A stretch of 64,000 nt of DNA, taken from NCBI RefSeq assembly GCF_020382885.2, contig NC_058495.1:6069627-6133626 (forward strand), given 5' to 3'. This DNA comes from Scatophagus argus. Its lineage: Eukaryota; Chordata; Actinopteri; Scatophagidae. The position numbers and the translations under genes were made by a program. Positions 46,922 to 58,438 of the stretch are shown piece by piece (positions within the stretch are counted from its first letter, which is position 1; each line of letters begins with the position of its first letter). The notes beneath the pieces were generated by a model that was not told the origin of the DNA, searched no databases, and worked only from the letters and a program-made list of their open reading frames with translations.

Positions 46922-48760
46922 ATGGCCAGGCGCAAGTCAAAGAATCCGCAACCAGACACTTCCATTTTGTTGGACGCCTCAGTTTAGAAAAACGATTTCC
47001 AGCGCTTCTCCAGCTTTATTGCTCATCGCTATCGCTATGTAACATGGTGGTTTTGTGTACAGCAGCAGCACGACCTCGACCAACTGTCGGAGTACATTAC
47101 AACCATGCAAAAGAGAATCACAGCTCTTCAACAGGTGATGGAGATGGCGGATGCACAGGTAACGTTAACAAAGTTAGCTAACCCGTGTTTTCTGTTCGGC
47201 TGGTCAGTTCACTGTAAAAGACATACGTTTTCTCATTTGGTTTTGTGTTATTATCTAACAAGGTGAAATTAAATCGACAACTTTTTGAATAAACTTTCGG
47301 CGGCCTGTTGGGATTGTCAGGTGCACATTTAAAAACTTGCTGCGTTAAGTTTGTTAAGAGGACGTGAGTTACCGGAAATTGATGAATTATCTTCAAAATA
47401 AATTAATCACGTGTTCAATACCTGAACGAACAAGTGCTTTTGAACGTAAAAACAAAAAAGGAGAAGCGTTCATGACAAAGCTCTTTCAGTTACTTGTAGT
47501 TTGTTTAACGGGTATGATAATATGGTCACTGATGACGGTCAGTGAGGATTATTTTGAAAAGCCAAGACTGTATGACCTTTCAAAGGGGCTGACTTTACAG
47601 TTAGAGTAACACCTGTTGTTATTTTTCTATGTTTGGTTAAACCAGAAGATTAAATGCCTGACAAACCAATATATCTCATCACAGTAATGCAATACCCAAA
47701 TATTGCTTTAGAATTGTCCTGTGTAGTGATTTGTAACAGTGTCCACAATGGCTTATTACACCCAGAGATATTAACAGGTTAGCTTCCACAGTGTAAACAT
47801 TTAACAGACAAATGTATATTGTCTCGTGGTAGGCCACAGTGCATGCTGTCACACACACACAACCCTAATAGAACAATATCACAGTTCATTCTGTAACTGC
47901 ACGGGTAAATAATTTCTCTCATTCTCTAGACTTGTACGGGTTTGGGTTTGGAGGAGAGGATCTTTGCCTTTGAGGAGGCTCAGAAACTCAGGAGAGGGCT
48001 GAGGTTGCTCTAGCCATATCAGAGAAGTTGAAGGACACAACTCACAGATTTTAGCCCTGCATGATGAGAAGGACACACGATTGGATGAGATAAATCAGGT
48101 CACTTGTGTGTGTGCGTGCGTGTGTTTGTTACAGGAAGCTTGTAGAGGCTAAGCAGGCCATGTGTGCCCAGGCATTAGAAGAGATGCTCAGTTCAGTGCA
48201 GATGATTCTAGATGAGCAATTTTTCCCTTCACAGATCCTCCACAGCAGCATCATGGCTCAGCAGCAGACTTTTACTCATACCCAGGTATAACCCTGCTAC
48301 TTTTAACAAGACTATTTTTAAAATGCCTGTTAAATTGAAAGTATTCTGTGACAGTGTACATTGTTTTTCAAAATCTATCTGTCAATCTCAGCTGCCAGAT
48401 GCTCCTTCTTGGACAATGAAATATAAGTCCGATGAGGACACAGCACAGAATACCACTGAGGTGCTGGAGATGTGAGCAGATGCAGAGGAAAAGATTGAGA
48501 AGCAGATGCTGAAGATGAAGGAGAGGAGAAGGAAGGAAGTAGGATACGGGGATACGGGTTTTTTAGAGACGAACAAGACGAAGAGAAAGAGCAAACTATT
48601 GCTGAAGAAGAACAAGAAATTACAGCAGATGAGCAAGAACACAAGGAAACTACGGGACAGAGTGAGGAGCAGAGGGCTGTAGGAGAGACAGCAGAAGAAG
48701 AAAGAGACAAAGGACAGTCACGTTTTGGAAGAGGAGTTATCCGAATTAGTTAAAGAAAGC
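46922..48760 (+). pseudogene. degenerate coiled-coil gene, unrecognised family
   Basis: Apparent exons at 46922-47158, 47930-48098, 48135-48285 and 48392 to about 48760, with good splice signals (CAG|GTAACG, TCTCTAG|, ACAG|, CAG|GTATAA, TCTCAG|). The ATG has a strong context (GCCATGG; MARRKSKNPQPDTS). Exon 1 then hits TAG at 46985-46987 and continues in the same frame as a helix (LDQLSEYITTMQKRITALQ). Exon 2 changes frame twice (EERIFAFEEAQK; EVALAISEKLKDTTHR; ALHDEKDTRLDEINQ). Exon 3 is open (LVEAKQAMCAQALEEML) but in a clashing phase. Exon 4 shifts into a Glu-rich tail. Product would be a short coiled-coil protein with an acidic end; I do not recognise it. A dead gene fits best; assembly indels are the alternative. 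Confidence 0.6.
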
Positions 48761-50686
48761 TAGGAGACTGTGGAAAAAGAGTCTGCTGAATGAAACAGTA
48801 AGGTTGTTGTGGATGAAAAAAACGTTTACAAGTGGTTGTACTTCTACTAGTTGTACTACCACTTGTCCAGTAGATTGATCAACTGTAAACTATTACAGTC
48901 CACCCCTGTTTCCTGTAATACATAAGACCAATTTATAAGTGTCATTCAGAGGAATGGGAACCATTTTATACGCAGCCCACTTTTTAAATTAGTAGCTGCT
49001 GACCTGTAGTATTTATTTTATTCTTTATTATTATTATTCCATTTACATATGCCACAGATTAGAGTTTAAGATGCATGAAATGCTCATTGATTTTTGCCAT
49101 TTTGCCAAAACAATGTGACTACTTCAGTTAAACACAAGTACAGATGTAGTGCCTGTCACTGCAAGTAATTTATGGTACATGCTGGGTATATGTGGATACA
49201 TAGGATTCCACTGGTACATACTGTTCTCTTGTCATGAGGCCCTTTTGTGAAAAGGTTGAAGTACTATTTTCTGCCAGCAGGTGGTGCCTAATTACTGCCA
49301 TGATGATGAAGAACAGTCAACAAATGTGATATAGGGGGATCTGTAAGTGTCCTGTGATTATTATTGGTTTTCAGATTACAAAAAAAATGTACTACTTAGA
49401 ACTGGCTACATGTAAATCCATGCTTGATCATTCTGTGTAGACTGCAGACATCCCTCTGTGACATCCTGTCTGAGCTGGCACTAATTGGAAAGCAACAACA
49501 GCCACGTGCATTTTATTTGAAATGACCGACTCTTGGGTTGCCATGTGGTGGTATTTAAACTGTGTTTTGCTGAATAAACAGCAGAGGCAAAGTGACCTGT
49601 TGGTGATTTTTTTTTTTCTTAAATAGTAATATTTTTAATGTAGTTTTCAGGTGTCATAAGGCAAAATCTCATATGGGGTTTAACTGTTGAAAGTTAAATT
49701 TGTGATTGTTTTATATATAAGATGATGAACTGCTTAAATTTGCGCATATAGTAGCTACATATAGAAGATAGATTCAAAAAGAATCATGTTTGTCCGGGAA
49801 GAGTACTAAAAAGAATCCCTCTGTCCAAACATATACTGTGGAGTGATTCCTTGTGGAACACCACAAACACTGTTTAATGTCACTGTGCGTTTGTGCAAAC
49901 GAATGACCTGTGCTAACGTAATGAATGGAAAATAATTGTCAGCACACACAGCACTTTGTTCAGCTTCATGAAATTTGAGGGATCTAACAGATGTCATTTT
50001 GTGACAAAACACTCTCATCTCACCCTTACTCAAACCCATGTGCGTTTGTTCATCTACTGCATGTATTTTAAATTTTACTTTCACTTTCAGATGTGCCTTC
50101 TTCCAGTCGTTGAGGAGGTACTATTTTTAACAGCCTTGTTTCTCATTTGTAAAAAAAAAAAAAAGGATAACAACAACTATAATAACTCGCACTTATTTTT
50201 ACTGCACAGGGAAGTACACTATCACCAACCAGCCATATGTCCCTGTGTATTACATATTGTACCAAAAGAAAACAGAGGTCTATTTTATATCTACCCCAGA
50301 AACACCATTAATGAGATTAATGATGCTTTACTTTTTTGTCTTTTGGTGAATGACCCTGAGTCCCTTGAGAGCCCTTGTGAACAATAATGCTGTCAGATCC
50401 TTGTGTCCACACATACACACTACAGCCCGCCTACTACCCAGTCCCACCGCTTCCTCCACAGCTCTCACACTAGTGCAGTTCTTTCACTCTCATCTGCTGT
50501 TCAGTGTCTCACCATCACATGAAGATCACACTTGAGTTTCCTCACATCAACTAAGGAAACCAGTGGATGATAAATATATATATATTCTTCATCTTTTTTG
50601 TTTAACAAAAACTTTTCTAAAACTTTTTTTTGGAAGCACTGTGGACCACATTACAGCTGCATGCAAACCGTAGTAGCTCTAGAGCG
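48761..50686. other. spacer upstream of ppp1r12b small-subunit exon
   Basis: No recognised gene. Open frames around 49.8-50.4 kb have no domain signature. It should hold the 5' UTR or promoter of the short ppp1r12b transcript. Confidence 0.45.
50569..50587 (+). promoter_or_regulatory. TATA-like run upstream of ppp1r12b small-subunit start
   Basis: ATAAATATATATATATTC lies about 100 bases before the ATG at 50687. It could be the TATA element of an internal M20 promoter, or merely a TA repeat. No initiator was defined. Confidence 0.25.
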
Positions 50687-53070
50687 ATGTCATCTTCATT
50701 TTCACACAGCAAAGATCAGTTGCGCATTAGAAAGTCGATCTCTGACTCTTCTCCAACTTCATCCACTGCCACCACCAAGAGCCTTAGGGTAAGGTCTAAT
50801 TGTCTTTAATCTTTTCAGTGTCTGTTTAGTCAGAGGAAATGCCATGGCTGAGGTAATTCAAACACTAACGTTAGAGCTCAGTCATTGTCAAACGAATGTC
50901 CCTGTAACAGGCCTCAGAGGTATTCCCGTGTGTTTGTATACACTGTCCGGAAATCTGTGGATGCGCCAAACATAATTCAACCTGCTGTCAGGATATAGTT
51001 TACGTGATTAAAGTAAAATTATTTGTAGCCGTAAAGTACTTTGCTCATGGTGCTTCATTTGAAATGAGCTTGATTCCCTATTTGGGAAACACTGTTTACA
51101 CATTGCAGCTGTTGGAGTGCATCTAAAGATTGTTTCAGTATTACAATATCTTCCTTTATAATATCCTGCAAGTTTTTCAAGAGAAGGTGTCATCAGTGAC
51201 TTTTCAAGTGTTCCTGTAAAGCTATGAGGTCAATTTATATGTTTATTTGGCAATTTAATTGACTGTTAATCATATACAAAGAATTACAGATGGTTTTATT
51301 TTCAGTCAGTTCAATCGCTGGATTTTTAGCAAGTCATACACTATATGTGCTTATGAGACATGTCCTTTCTGTAACTTTAACTTTACAAACATGTTAATGG
51401 GTTAGAGTAGGAATTATTTTATTATATTTCTTTTGGGGACATTTTCCTTTATTCTTAATAGCATACCAGAGACAGTACATTTACATGACATGCATCTTGG
51501 ACCCATAGGTGACTGTTACCTCCCAGATAATAAAGGCTTTTATCTCTGATAACACTTTGACATACTTATCAAGGCTCACAACAACATACACAAAGTGTGA
51601 AACAAAATTGTTGATATGAATAAACAAGGAGGAACAAAACTTGTAAATGTAACTGAGGCAATGCTGTAATGAGAAGTTAGCCATATCTGTTTACATAAAC
51701 TAAGAATCCACTTGGGAAAGATAAACAGAGAGACAGAAAGAGGGATACAGGAAGAGAGCAAGAAGAGAGAGAGAGCTAAAGAAAATAGGATGAAAGACAG
51801 GATGACCGGGAACAGAAGGAAAGAGGGAAAGAGTGTTTGGGACTGGCCTGTGGGAACTCAGACGCAGTATTTATGGATGTTTATCTCTCTTCTAGTCCTA
51901 CTGGAAGCTCACATTTTCCACATGGGAATAGTTGTTCAGCAGGCAAGAAGTTCCTCATGGGATCCAGAAAGCCTGGAGGACAGCTTAGTGAGAGTGACAT
52001 ACATAGAATGAAATGTCAAAAAAGCCTGTTTCTATCAGCATCTGTTTAGATGTACTGTCACTTCATCTAAACCAGAGCTATTTCCAAGTCTGCGTAGTGT
52101 ATATCATTAATGACCATTTACCAACCATATCCAAGTGACTGGAGCTGACATCAGAGTCTGGTGGGGATCCAGAGATCTTGTAAATGTCTGAGCAGGGACG
52201 TATCACAGTGTTTACACATAGTGTCTGTAACTTAAAGCCCTGTTTCTGCTCTCCAAGAATTCACTTGCCATCTCCATTATTTAGTAGACATGTAAATGTT
52301 CACCAGTGTGCTTTGTGCTTTAGTTTATGTGAATATCACAATAAGTCTCAATGTCTATAGGAATAAAGTATAATAGATTTAGACGTTGTCTTAGAAGTTA
52401 CATCAACAGGAATAAGTAATCCAGAGCATCTATAATTATCTGATACAGGCAGAAGTAATTACAGACAAGATAATTGTGTTTTATAAGCTGGCACATATTT
52501 GTTGTTAGCACGGCTGAATGTAAACAATATGTCAGAAATAGCTAGTCATGGAAGTTTTTCTTATGATTTATGATGAAAGATGCAACATGGTGAAAGCATA
52601 TTTAAGGACTGGTTCAGCTATTCAATTATATAAAGACAGGCAAAGTATCTCTACTTCCTCCAACTGCACAAAACTGATGCCAAAATAGTCCGGATACCAT
52701 CTTGCACTGATGACATCTTTTGGAGACAGTATCTGCACAGTAGTGACCTGACATTTTATTTTCGTCCTTGTCCCCCCTGCTAACATGAAGGAGGAGGGAC
52801 CTATGACCTATACTGGAGCCTGCCACCATGGAGCAAACCAAATGTTTTGGCTTCACTTTTGCGGAAGCCAAATTTATGGCAATCCCACCAGTTGTTGTTG
52901 AGTCATTTCACTCAGAACCACTAATGTGAACCTCATGGTGGTGTGAAGAGAAAAAAGTCAAAGGATCACCAAAGTCATCAGGTTCATCCTCTGAGGATCA
53001 TGAATTTCTGTTCCAAAGGTCATGGCAATCCATCCAATAGTTGTTGAGATATTTCTGTCTTGACCAAAGT

Positions 53071-53144
<74 letters not shown>

Positions 53145-56100
53145 TAGATATTAGAATTATATATATTGTGTCAAAAGCAGTTCCACAATAGAAGTGCTGT
53201 AATTCTGCTAACAAACACAGAAACATTACATTGCCTGCTTCTCTCACTGGTTCAAATTCAACCTGTAGTTCAATGCATCTAAAACAATGTCTTTCGGAGA
53301 TTCTAAATATGCTTTACTGTATTGAGTGGTAGATCTAAAGGTATGTCTAAGCTATCTTTCACTGAGTTACTTACTGGAGGTCAGCCACAAATGACAGATG
53401 CAGTACAAGTTTCATGTGTTACTGCTGAACACTGGGAGGGGATCGAACCGCTGTGGGGTGCTTGAAACTGAAAAAATGCTCTATTACGTGTCTAAAATCA
53501 GTCTAATGTGCTTTCATGTGTATTGTTAATATTATTGAAATTACAGCCCTGTGTTCACTGTGATATATTGTTGGGGGTTGGGGTAAATCAGATTTTTCCC
53601 AGGATGTAGGGGGTCATGTTCCGTCTGCCCCTGCTGGGATTTATGCCTATAGTCCAATTATGTCCAATTATGGCATATTTTCTCATCTTTTTAAGAGAGA
53701 GTGAGTATTCATTGTTTAGCTGTTTAGCTGCCATTTAAAAATATTTCATTGCGACCACCGTTTAAATGTTTCAACTTCAGCAGGCCATAATGAACAAACT
53801 ATGAAAGCCACTGCCAGAGCAATTACCTTTTTTGGATGTGTTTACTTATCTGTGTTCGTCAGTTTATTTAAGGGATCATTTCCTCTCTCCTGCTTTAACT
53901 TGGCTTGGTATGTCAGACTACCATAAACCTTTTCTTGGAAAATTGGGGGGAAAAAAATCTTTCACAAATAATTACTGGTCACTTCAAAGACTCACTGAGC
54001 TTTGCTTGTAGGTATAGTGATAATGAATAAACATGTAATAAAATATGTCCAATCTGCATATCAACACAATGGTTAAAATATTATGCAGAGGAAATTGTCA
54101 ACCAAATACAAACTCATTTGTTGATTTGACTCCATATTGTACATCATAAATCTCAGCATTAAAACAACCTGTTGAGCGAAGGATGGAGTAAAGCTGTGTG
54201 ATGTCATTATTTGTGCAGTAATGAGCATCTGCTTACATAGCGGATGGGTCATTATGGGGTTGAATGACTTGTTTATGCCATGTAAGGCTTAAGCCGGGAT
54301 CAAGTTCGATGGAAACCTTAAGTAATACAGTGAGGAATGTCCTTGCAAAATCCTTAGTATTGCTTTATTTTTTTTAAAATTTTGTCAGATAACCAGTTCT
54401 AAAACATTTCTCTTCTTTATTTCAGCATGAGAGACTTTCTAGGTAAGCTCCTTTAGCTTATACTTCAGACTTTTAATTATCATCTGAGAGAATGACAAAA
54501 AGGATAAATGGCTCAGTGTAAATAAATTGTGACAATACTTGAGATAAAGCTCATTTTGAAGTAGCTAATCTCTCTCTGTTTTCAGGTTGAACTCATCTGG
54601 AACTTCTGATGTCTCCAACGACACATCTACAAATCATGCTGAGTCCTACTTCCTAAGGAGAGAGAACCGACTGTCTGCAAGGAAAAAGGCAGAAGAAGAG
54701 ACTGCAAATAATGACTACAAAAAGGCAAGTGCAACATTAGAGTGACTAAGTGTAAGCAACAAAGGAGCTAAATGTAACCAATTAAAAGTTAATTAATTGC
54801 ACACGATGACTGTGAATTTTATTCAGCCATTGGCTTTCAGAACAGAGCCTAAATTGTAGAGTTGAATGAACAATCTACACAGAAATACACCACATGATGA
54901 TGGAGCCTTTGTCAGTAATCAGATGAAAAGAAAGGATGCTGCATCATCTGCACAGGTATTTCAAAATAAAACTACACAACAAAATGTGACGTAAACATAC
55001 ATAATCAAATCAAGGTTATTGTACACATTTACACATAATACAACAGTAGGTAGTACAGGAACAGAAATTAGTAGCAGTAGATGAGAAACAATTAATTCAT
55101 TAATTGCAATTTCTTCATTGGCCAACAGAAAATTAACTACCAACAATTCTGATAAGTGATAATCAAAGCAACATTTTTTATGAACTTTTATTTTTAGATT
55201 AACTGTTTTATATCATTGTAAAATCATTATCTTTCTGGCTGTCGGTCTATCTGAAGGCATAATCATTGATGGGCATTGTTCATATTTTATTGAGTAAAGG
55301 ATTCATTTATAAACCAAAACAAGACTTCTCTAACAATGCAGGCAGCTTTATGAGGCTGTACTGTGCCAAATACTAACATCACTATGCTACACTCAGTGAT
55401 AATGTTAACATAGTGAGATTCAACAGGTTTATGTTTACTCAGTTATTAGCATGCTTTGAGAATCAGCTCTAAACAAAGCCAAACACTCGGTTCTGCCAAA
55501 ACAGTTTAGAATGTCATTTAGCTAGCACATATTTGTTCTTAAACCCGAGTGATATACAAATTAGAATTTGATAGTGGTACGGAAGAAGACAGAGGATCAC
55601 CAAACATTACTATACTTCATCCTGAGGGGAATTTGAATGATTTACCAAAATTTCATGACAGTCCATCCAGAACTTGTCGACAAATTATACTCAGAACCAC
55701 AACTGATGAATGATGAGAATGATGGATATCTGTACAAATGCTTTTGCCAGTCCAGCCAGTGGCTAGACCTTGTCCGGTTTGTGGTGATTCATAAAACATC
55801 AGGGAATAACTACTGTCATTAAGATTCATGATGTGGGCACCATGGACACCAGATGTCATGGCAATCAACAATGAAGCATTTCACTAAGAAAATGCCTACT
55901 TCATGGTCATTAAAGTCATTTGTTGCATACCAAACACTTAAAAGGACCACGCAAACAGTCATTGTGGCTGTTGATATCAATGTTTGTTAGCCTGTGTGCT
56001 GTGAAAACAGTCACTCCTTTGGAAACCCTAACAAGCTTATTTTTTTTAGATGTATGAAAAGGCACTGGCCACCAATCAAAGGCTCAAGTCCAGGCTGGAA

Positions 56101-58438
56101 ATAAGTAAACAGGAACTTGCCATGATTCAGGACCAACTGCAGAGAGCACAGGTACTGTACCCCAGTAGTCACCAGTTAATGTACCTACTTCAGATTCACA
56201 AGTGTGAAAGAAATGAAGCACAGGGTTGCTGAGAAGACAACTTTTTTATTTAAAATCTTGAAGATTTTTCTTGTCGGTATACACATGTTTCCCACAGTAT
56301 ATTCTTATGATGATATCTGGTAACAATGTATTGCTACAGAAGTGTGACATGAAACATAGCAGCTGTACAAGAAAGCAGCAGTGTAATTCCTTTCTGTTTG
56401 TAAGTCTGATTTTTGGACTGATAACAGTAATCCTCTCTAAAGTTTCTGTGTGCAACTGTGGATTTATTGGATAATTTACCACAGACACATGGACTCACTG
56501 TTATGAAAATGCAGAATCGATCATCATACAGTTTCAACCTTTCTACTAATACTTTTCGCAATAATCTTTGATTGTTGCAGAAGGGAAAACCAGGAGACTG
56601 TGGCTCCAGCATGCTTGAGGCAGAAAAAAAGGTATGAACTCACCATTATACTAATAGGCATACTAATAAGTATTTTTATGCACCTTGTTTTTATTAAATG
56701 TCATTCTTCATAGGAAAGTTGGAGTCTAAAAAAGAGGATATCAGATATGGAAGAACAGTTGAAGGTAATTCAGATATATTAGACCTTAATGTTTGTTATT
56801 TACCTTAATATTCACTTCCATTTTCTCTGTTAAAAGAATCAGCAGTTAACAATACAGCAGGATCTCTTTCTGGGGAGAAAGTTAAGCTTATTTGGCATGA
56901 GGAAAACAATGAACAATCAGTGTAAAGTGCTTTGTCACATGTTAGTTGCTCTGTCTGCAGAGGTTTTGGCTGACATCATTTGTCACCATTATGCTGTGGA
57001 ATGTGTGAGCACTTTCACACTGCAGCGAGCGAGCCATCAGTATTCATCTGCAGTGTAATGTTCACAAATGTCTGCTGTGTTATGCCCAAGAGATACAAAT
57101 AAAACCCTGTTGTAATCTGTGAATAAGAGGTCTAAACGAACATGGGATGCTGCTCTGAAAATAGACTGATACATGTATTTAAATGAGTGAGTCTGGTCTA
57201 ATTGTGTCTAATGGTATCACTGAATGAAGAGTACAAAATTTGGGGTATTTATGTGAATTCAATTGTATTTGCTTTAATAAATTAATTTATCCAGATCAGA
57301 TTACTCATTTTTGTGTACATCTTATCTTGTCTTATCTTATTACTAAGATGTAAGAATAAAAATATATATTTTTTGACACTTTAAGCATTGAAGTTACAGC
57401 AGCCAACTTCACATTTATTCATTGAGTTGAAACAGAAGCAACTGAATTTAAATTTAAATTTTAGTTTTCCAAGATAGACTTACATTTTTTCAAGTCTGTC
57501 TTAAAACAATCCTCATATGTCCATGCAGGCGAATCATTTCTGTTGTGCATACTAACATTGATGAGATCCCTTTCTAAGATGCTAATTCCAATGTTCAATG
57601 ATAATTGAAAACAAAACTTTTACTTTCTTCTTATGAGTAAGTAGGCCTAAAGAATACTTGAATTTTTTTCTACCACCACTGGGCTACAGCAACTAAACAC
57701 TCTCACATCTGAGTAATGCTTTGAGACATGCCTGAAATAAATGCCAACAGTGGAAGTTTGTGTTTTGGCCTACCACATACATTATGTGCACCCTGAATTT
57801 TGCAAAAAAGCAAAAGCATGTTTTGAAGCAGTAGCGTAAGAGAATTTTTCAGAAGTGTGCTGTTGGGCCCCAACTCCATTATGATGTGATGGACGATGAA
57901 ACGGTTTCTGGTGCCATGAATTAAAACCAGTGGCCTTCATACATGATATACAAAAATAATACCAAAATATGAATTTTCAAAACTACTATGATACTTCAAA
58001 ACAATGAATTAGGGGGCAATTTTAGGGGGAAAAAAGAGGACAAAACTAGCTGTGCAAACCTTAGCATACAGCATGTATACAGACCTGTAGTGTCCATTTA
58101 AAGATCATTTCCAGACATAAAGAAAAAGTATAATTTCCACATTAAAATCCATAAAAACGCATGTACCATATGTCAGTGTTTTAATTCCTTATATTATGAC
58201 CAATATGATAGGACATGTTCCACCCAGGACAATGAACCCTCCATGTTATCAGCAACATGTAATTATAGGCTTCATTTGTGTCCAATTTAGTTATGTCATG
58301 CTGTTCTTTTTTTGTTTTGTTTTTTTTTGTTGTTGTTGTTTTTTTTTCCAGGTTAAAGAAGAGCTTAAGATGGAGAATCAGAGACTGAAGGATGAGAATG
58401 GAGCTTTAATCCGGGTCATCACTAAACTGTCCAAGTGA
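50687..58438 (+). CDS. ppp1r12b: ppp1r12b, small (M20-type) myosin phosphatase subunit
   Basis: Regulatory subunit of myosin light chain phosphatase. Exons: 50687-50788, 54426-54442, 54586-54724, 56050-56151, 56581-56631, 56714-56764 and 58352-58438, giving 182 residues. The start exon reads MSSSFSHSKDQLRIRKSISD. Next come HERLSR, a Ser/Thr stretch, the coiled coil DYKKMYEKALATNQRLKSRL and the leucine zipper ending ENQRLKDENGALIRVITKLS. The carboxyl part is the MYPT-family segment that in mammals binds cGMP-dependent protein kinase and is shared by MYPT2 and its separately transcribed small subunit M20. No ankyrin repeats or RVxF motif are in the window. The donor after 54724 is GC (AAG|GCAAGT). 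The stop is TGA. A long isoform from exons outside the window cannot be excluded. Confidence 0.85.
52640..53072. repeat. percomorph-type interspersed repeats, copy 3
   Basis: Includes AAGGATCACCAAAGTCATCA, ATGGCAATCCATCCAATAGT and TTGTTGAGATATTTCTGTC, a motif series I know as abundant in percomorph genomes. The upstream part (52.62-52.85 kb, minus strand ending GCCTGTCTTTATATAA) may be a second family. It ends directly at the TA microsatellite. Confidence 0.55.
53073..53139. repeat. (TA)n microsatellite, about 67 bp
   Basis: Uninterrupted TA dinucleotide run in the first ppp1r12b intron, starting where the interspersed repeat ends. Confidence 0.95.
54725..56049 (+). other. ppp1r12b intron with GC donor
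   Basis: The intron starts GCAAGT and ends TTTTTTAG. It carries another copy of the interspersed repeat near 55.33-55.91 kb. Confidence 0.65.
55330..55910. repeat. percomorph-type interspersed repeat, copy 4
   Basis: AGAGGATCACCAAACATTAC, CATCCTGAGGGGAAT and CATGACAGTCCATCCAGAAC match copy 3 in order. Boundaries are approximate. Confidence 0.5.
56765..58351 (+). other. last intron of ppp1r12b
   Basis: A 1.6-kb intron ending in a long T/TTG-rich polypyrimidine tract before CCAG. No other feature recognised. Confidence 0.6.

Larger units (their letters stand above)
50789..54425 (+). other. ppp1r12b first intron
   Basis: A 3.6-kb intron. It contains an interspersed repeat and a TA microsatellite at 52.6-53.1 kb; elsewhere nothing was recognised. 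No ankyrin-coding exon was seen. Confidence 0.6.

Noticed and set aside
48375-48710. Minus-strand Ser-rich open frames
   Set aside because: Antisense of the Glu-rich last exon of the coiled-coil pseudogene.
53020-53247. Minus-strand frame with Ile-Tyr repeats
   Set aside because: Product of the TA microsatellite.
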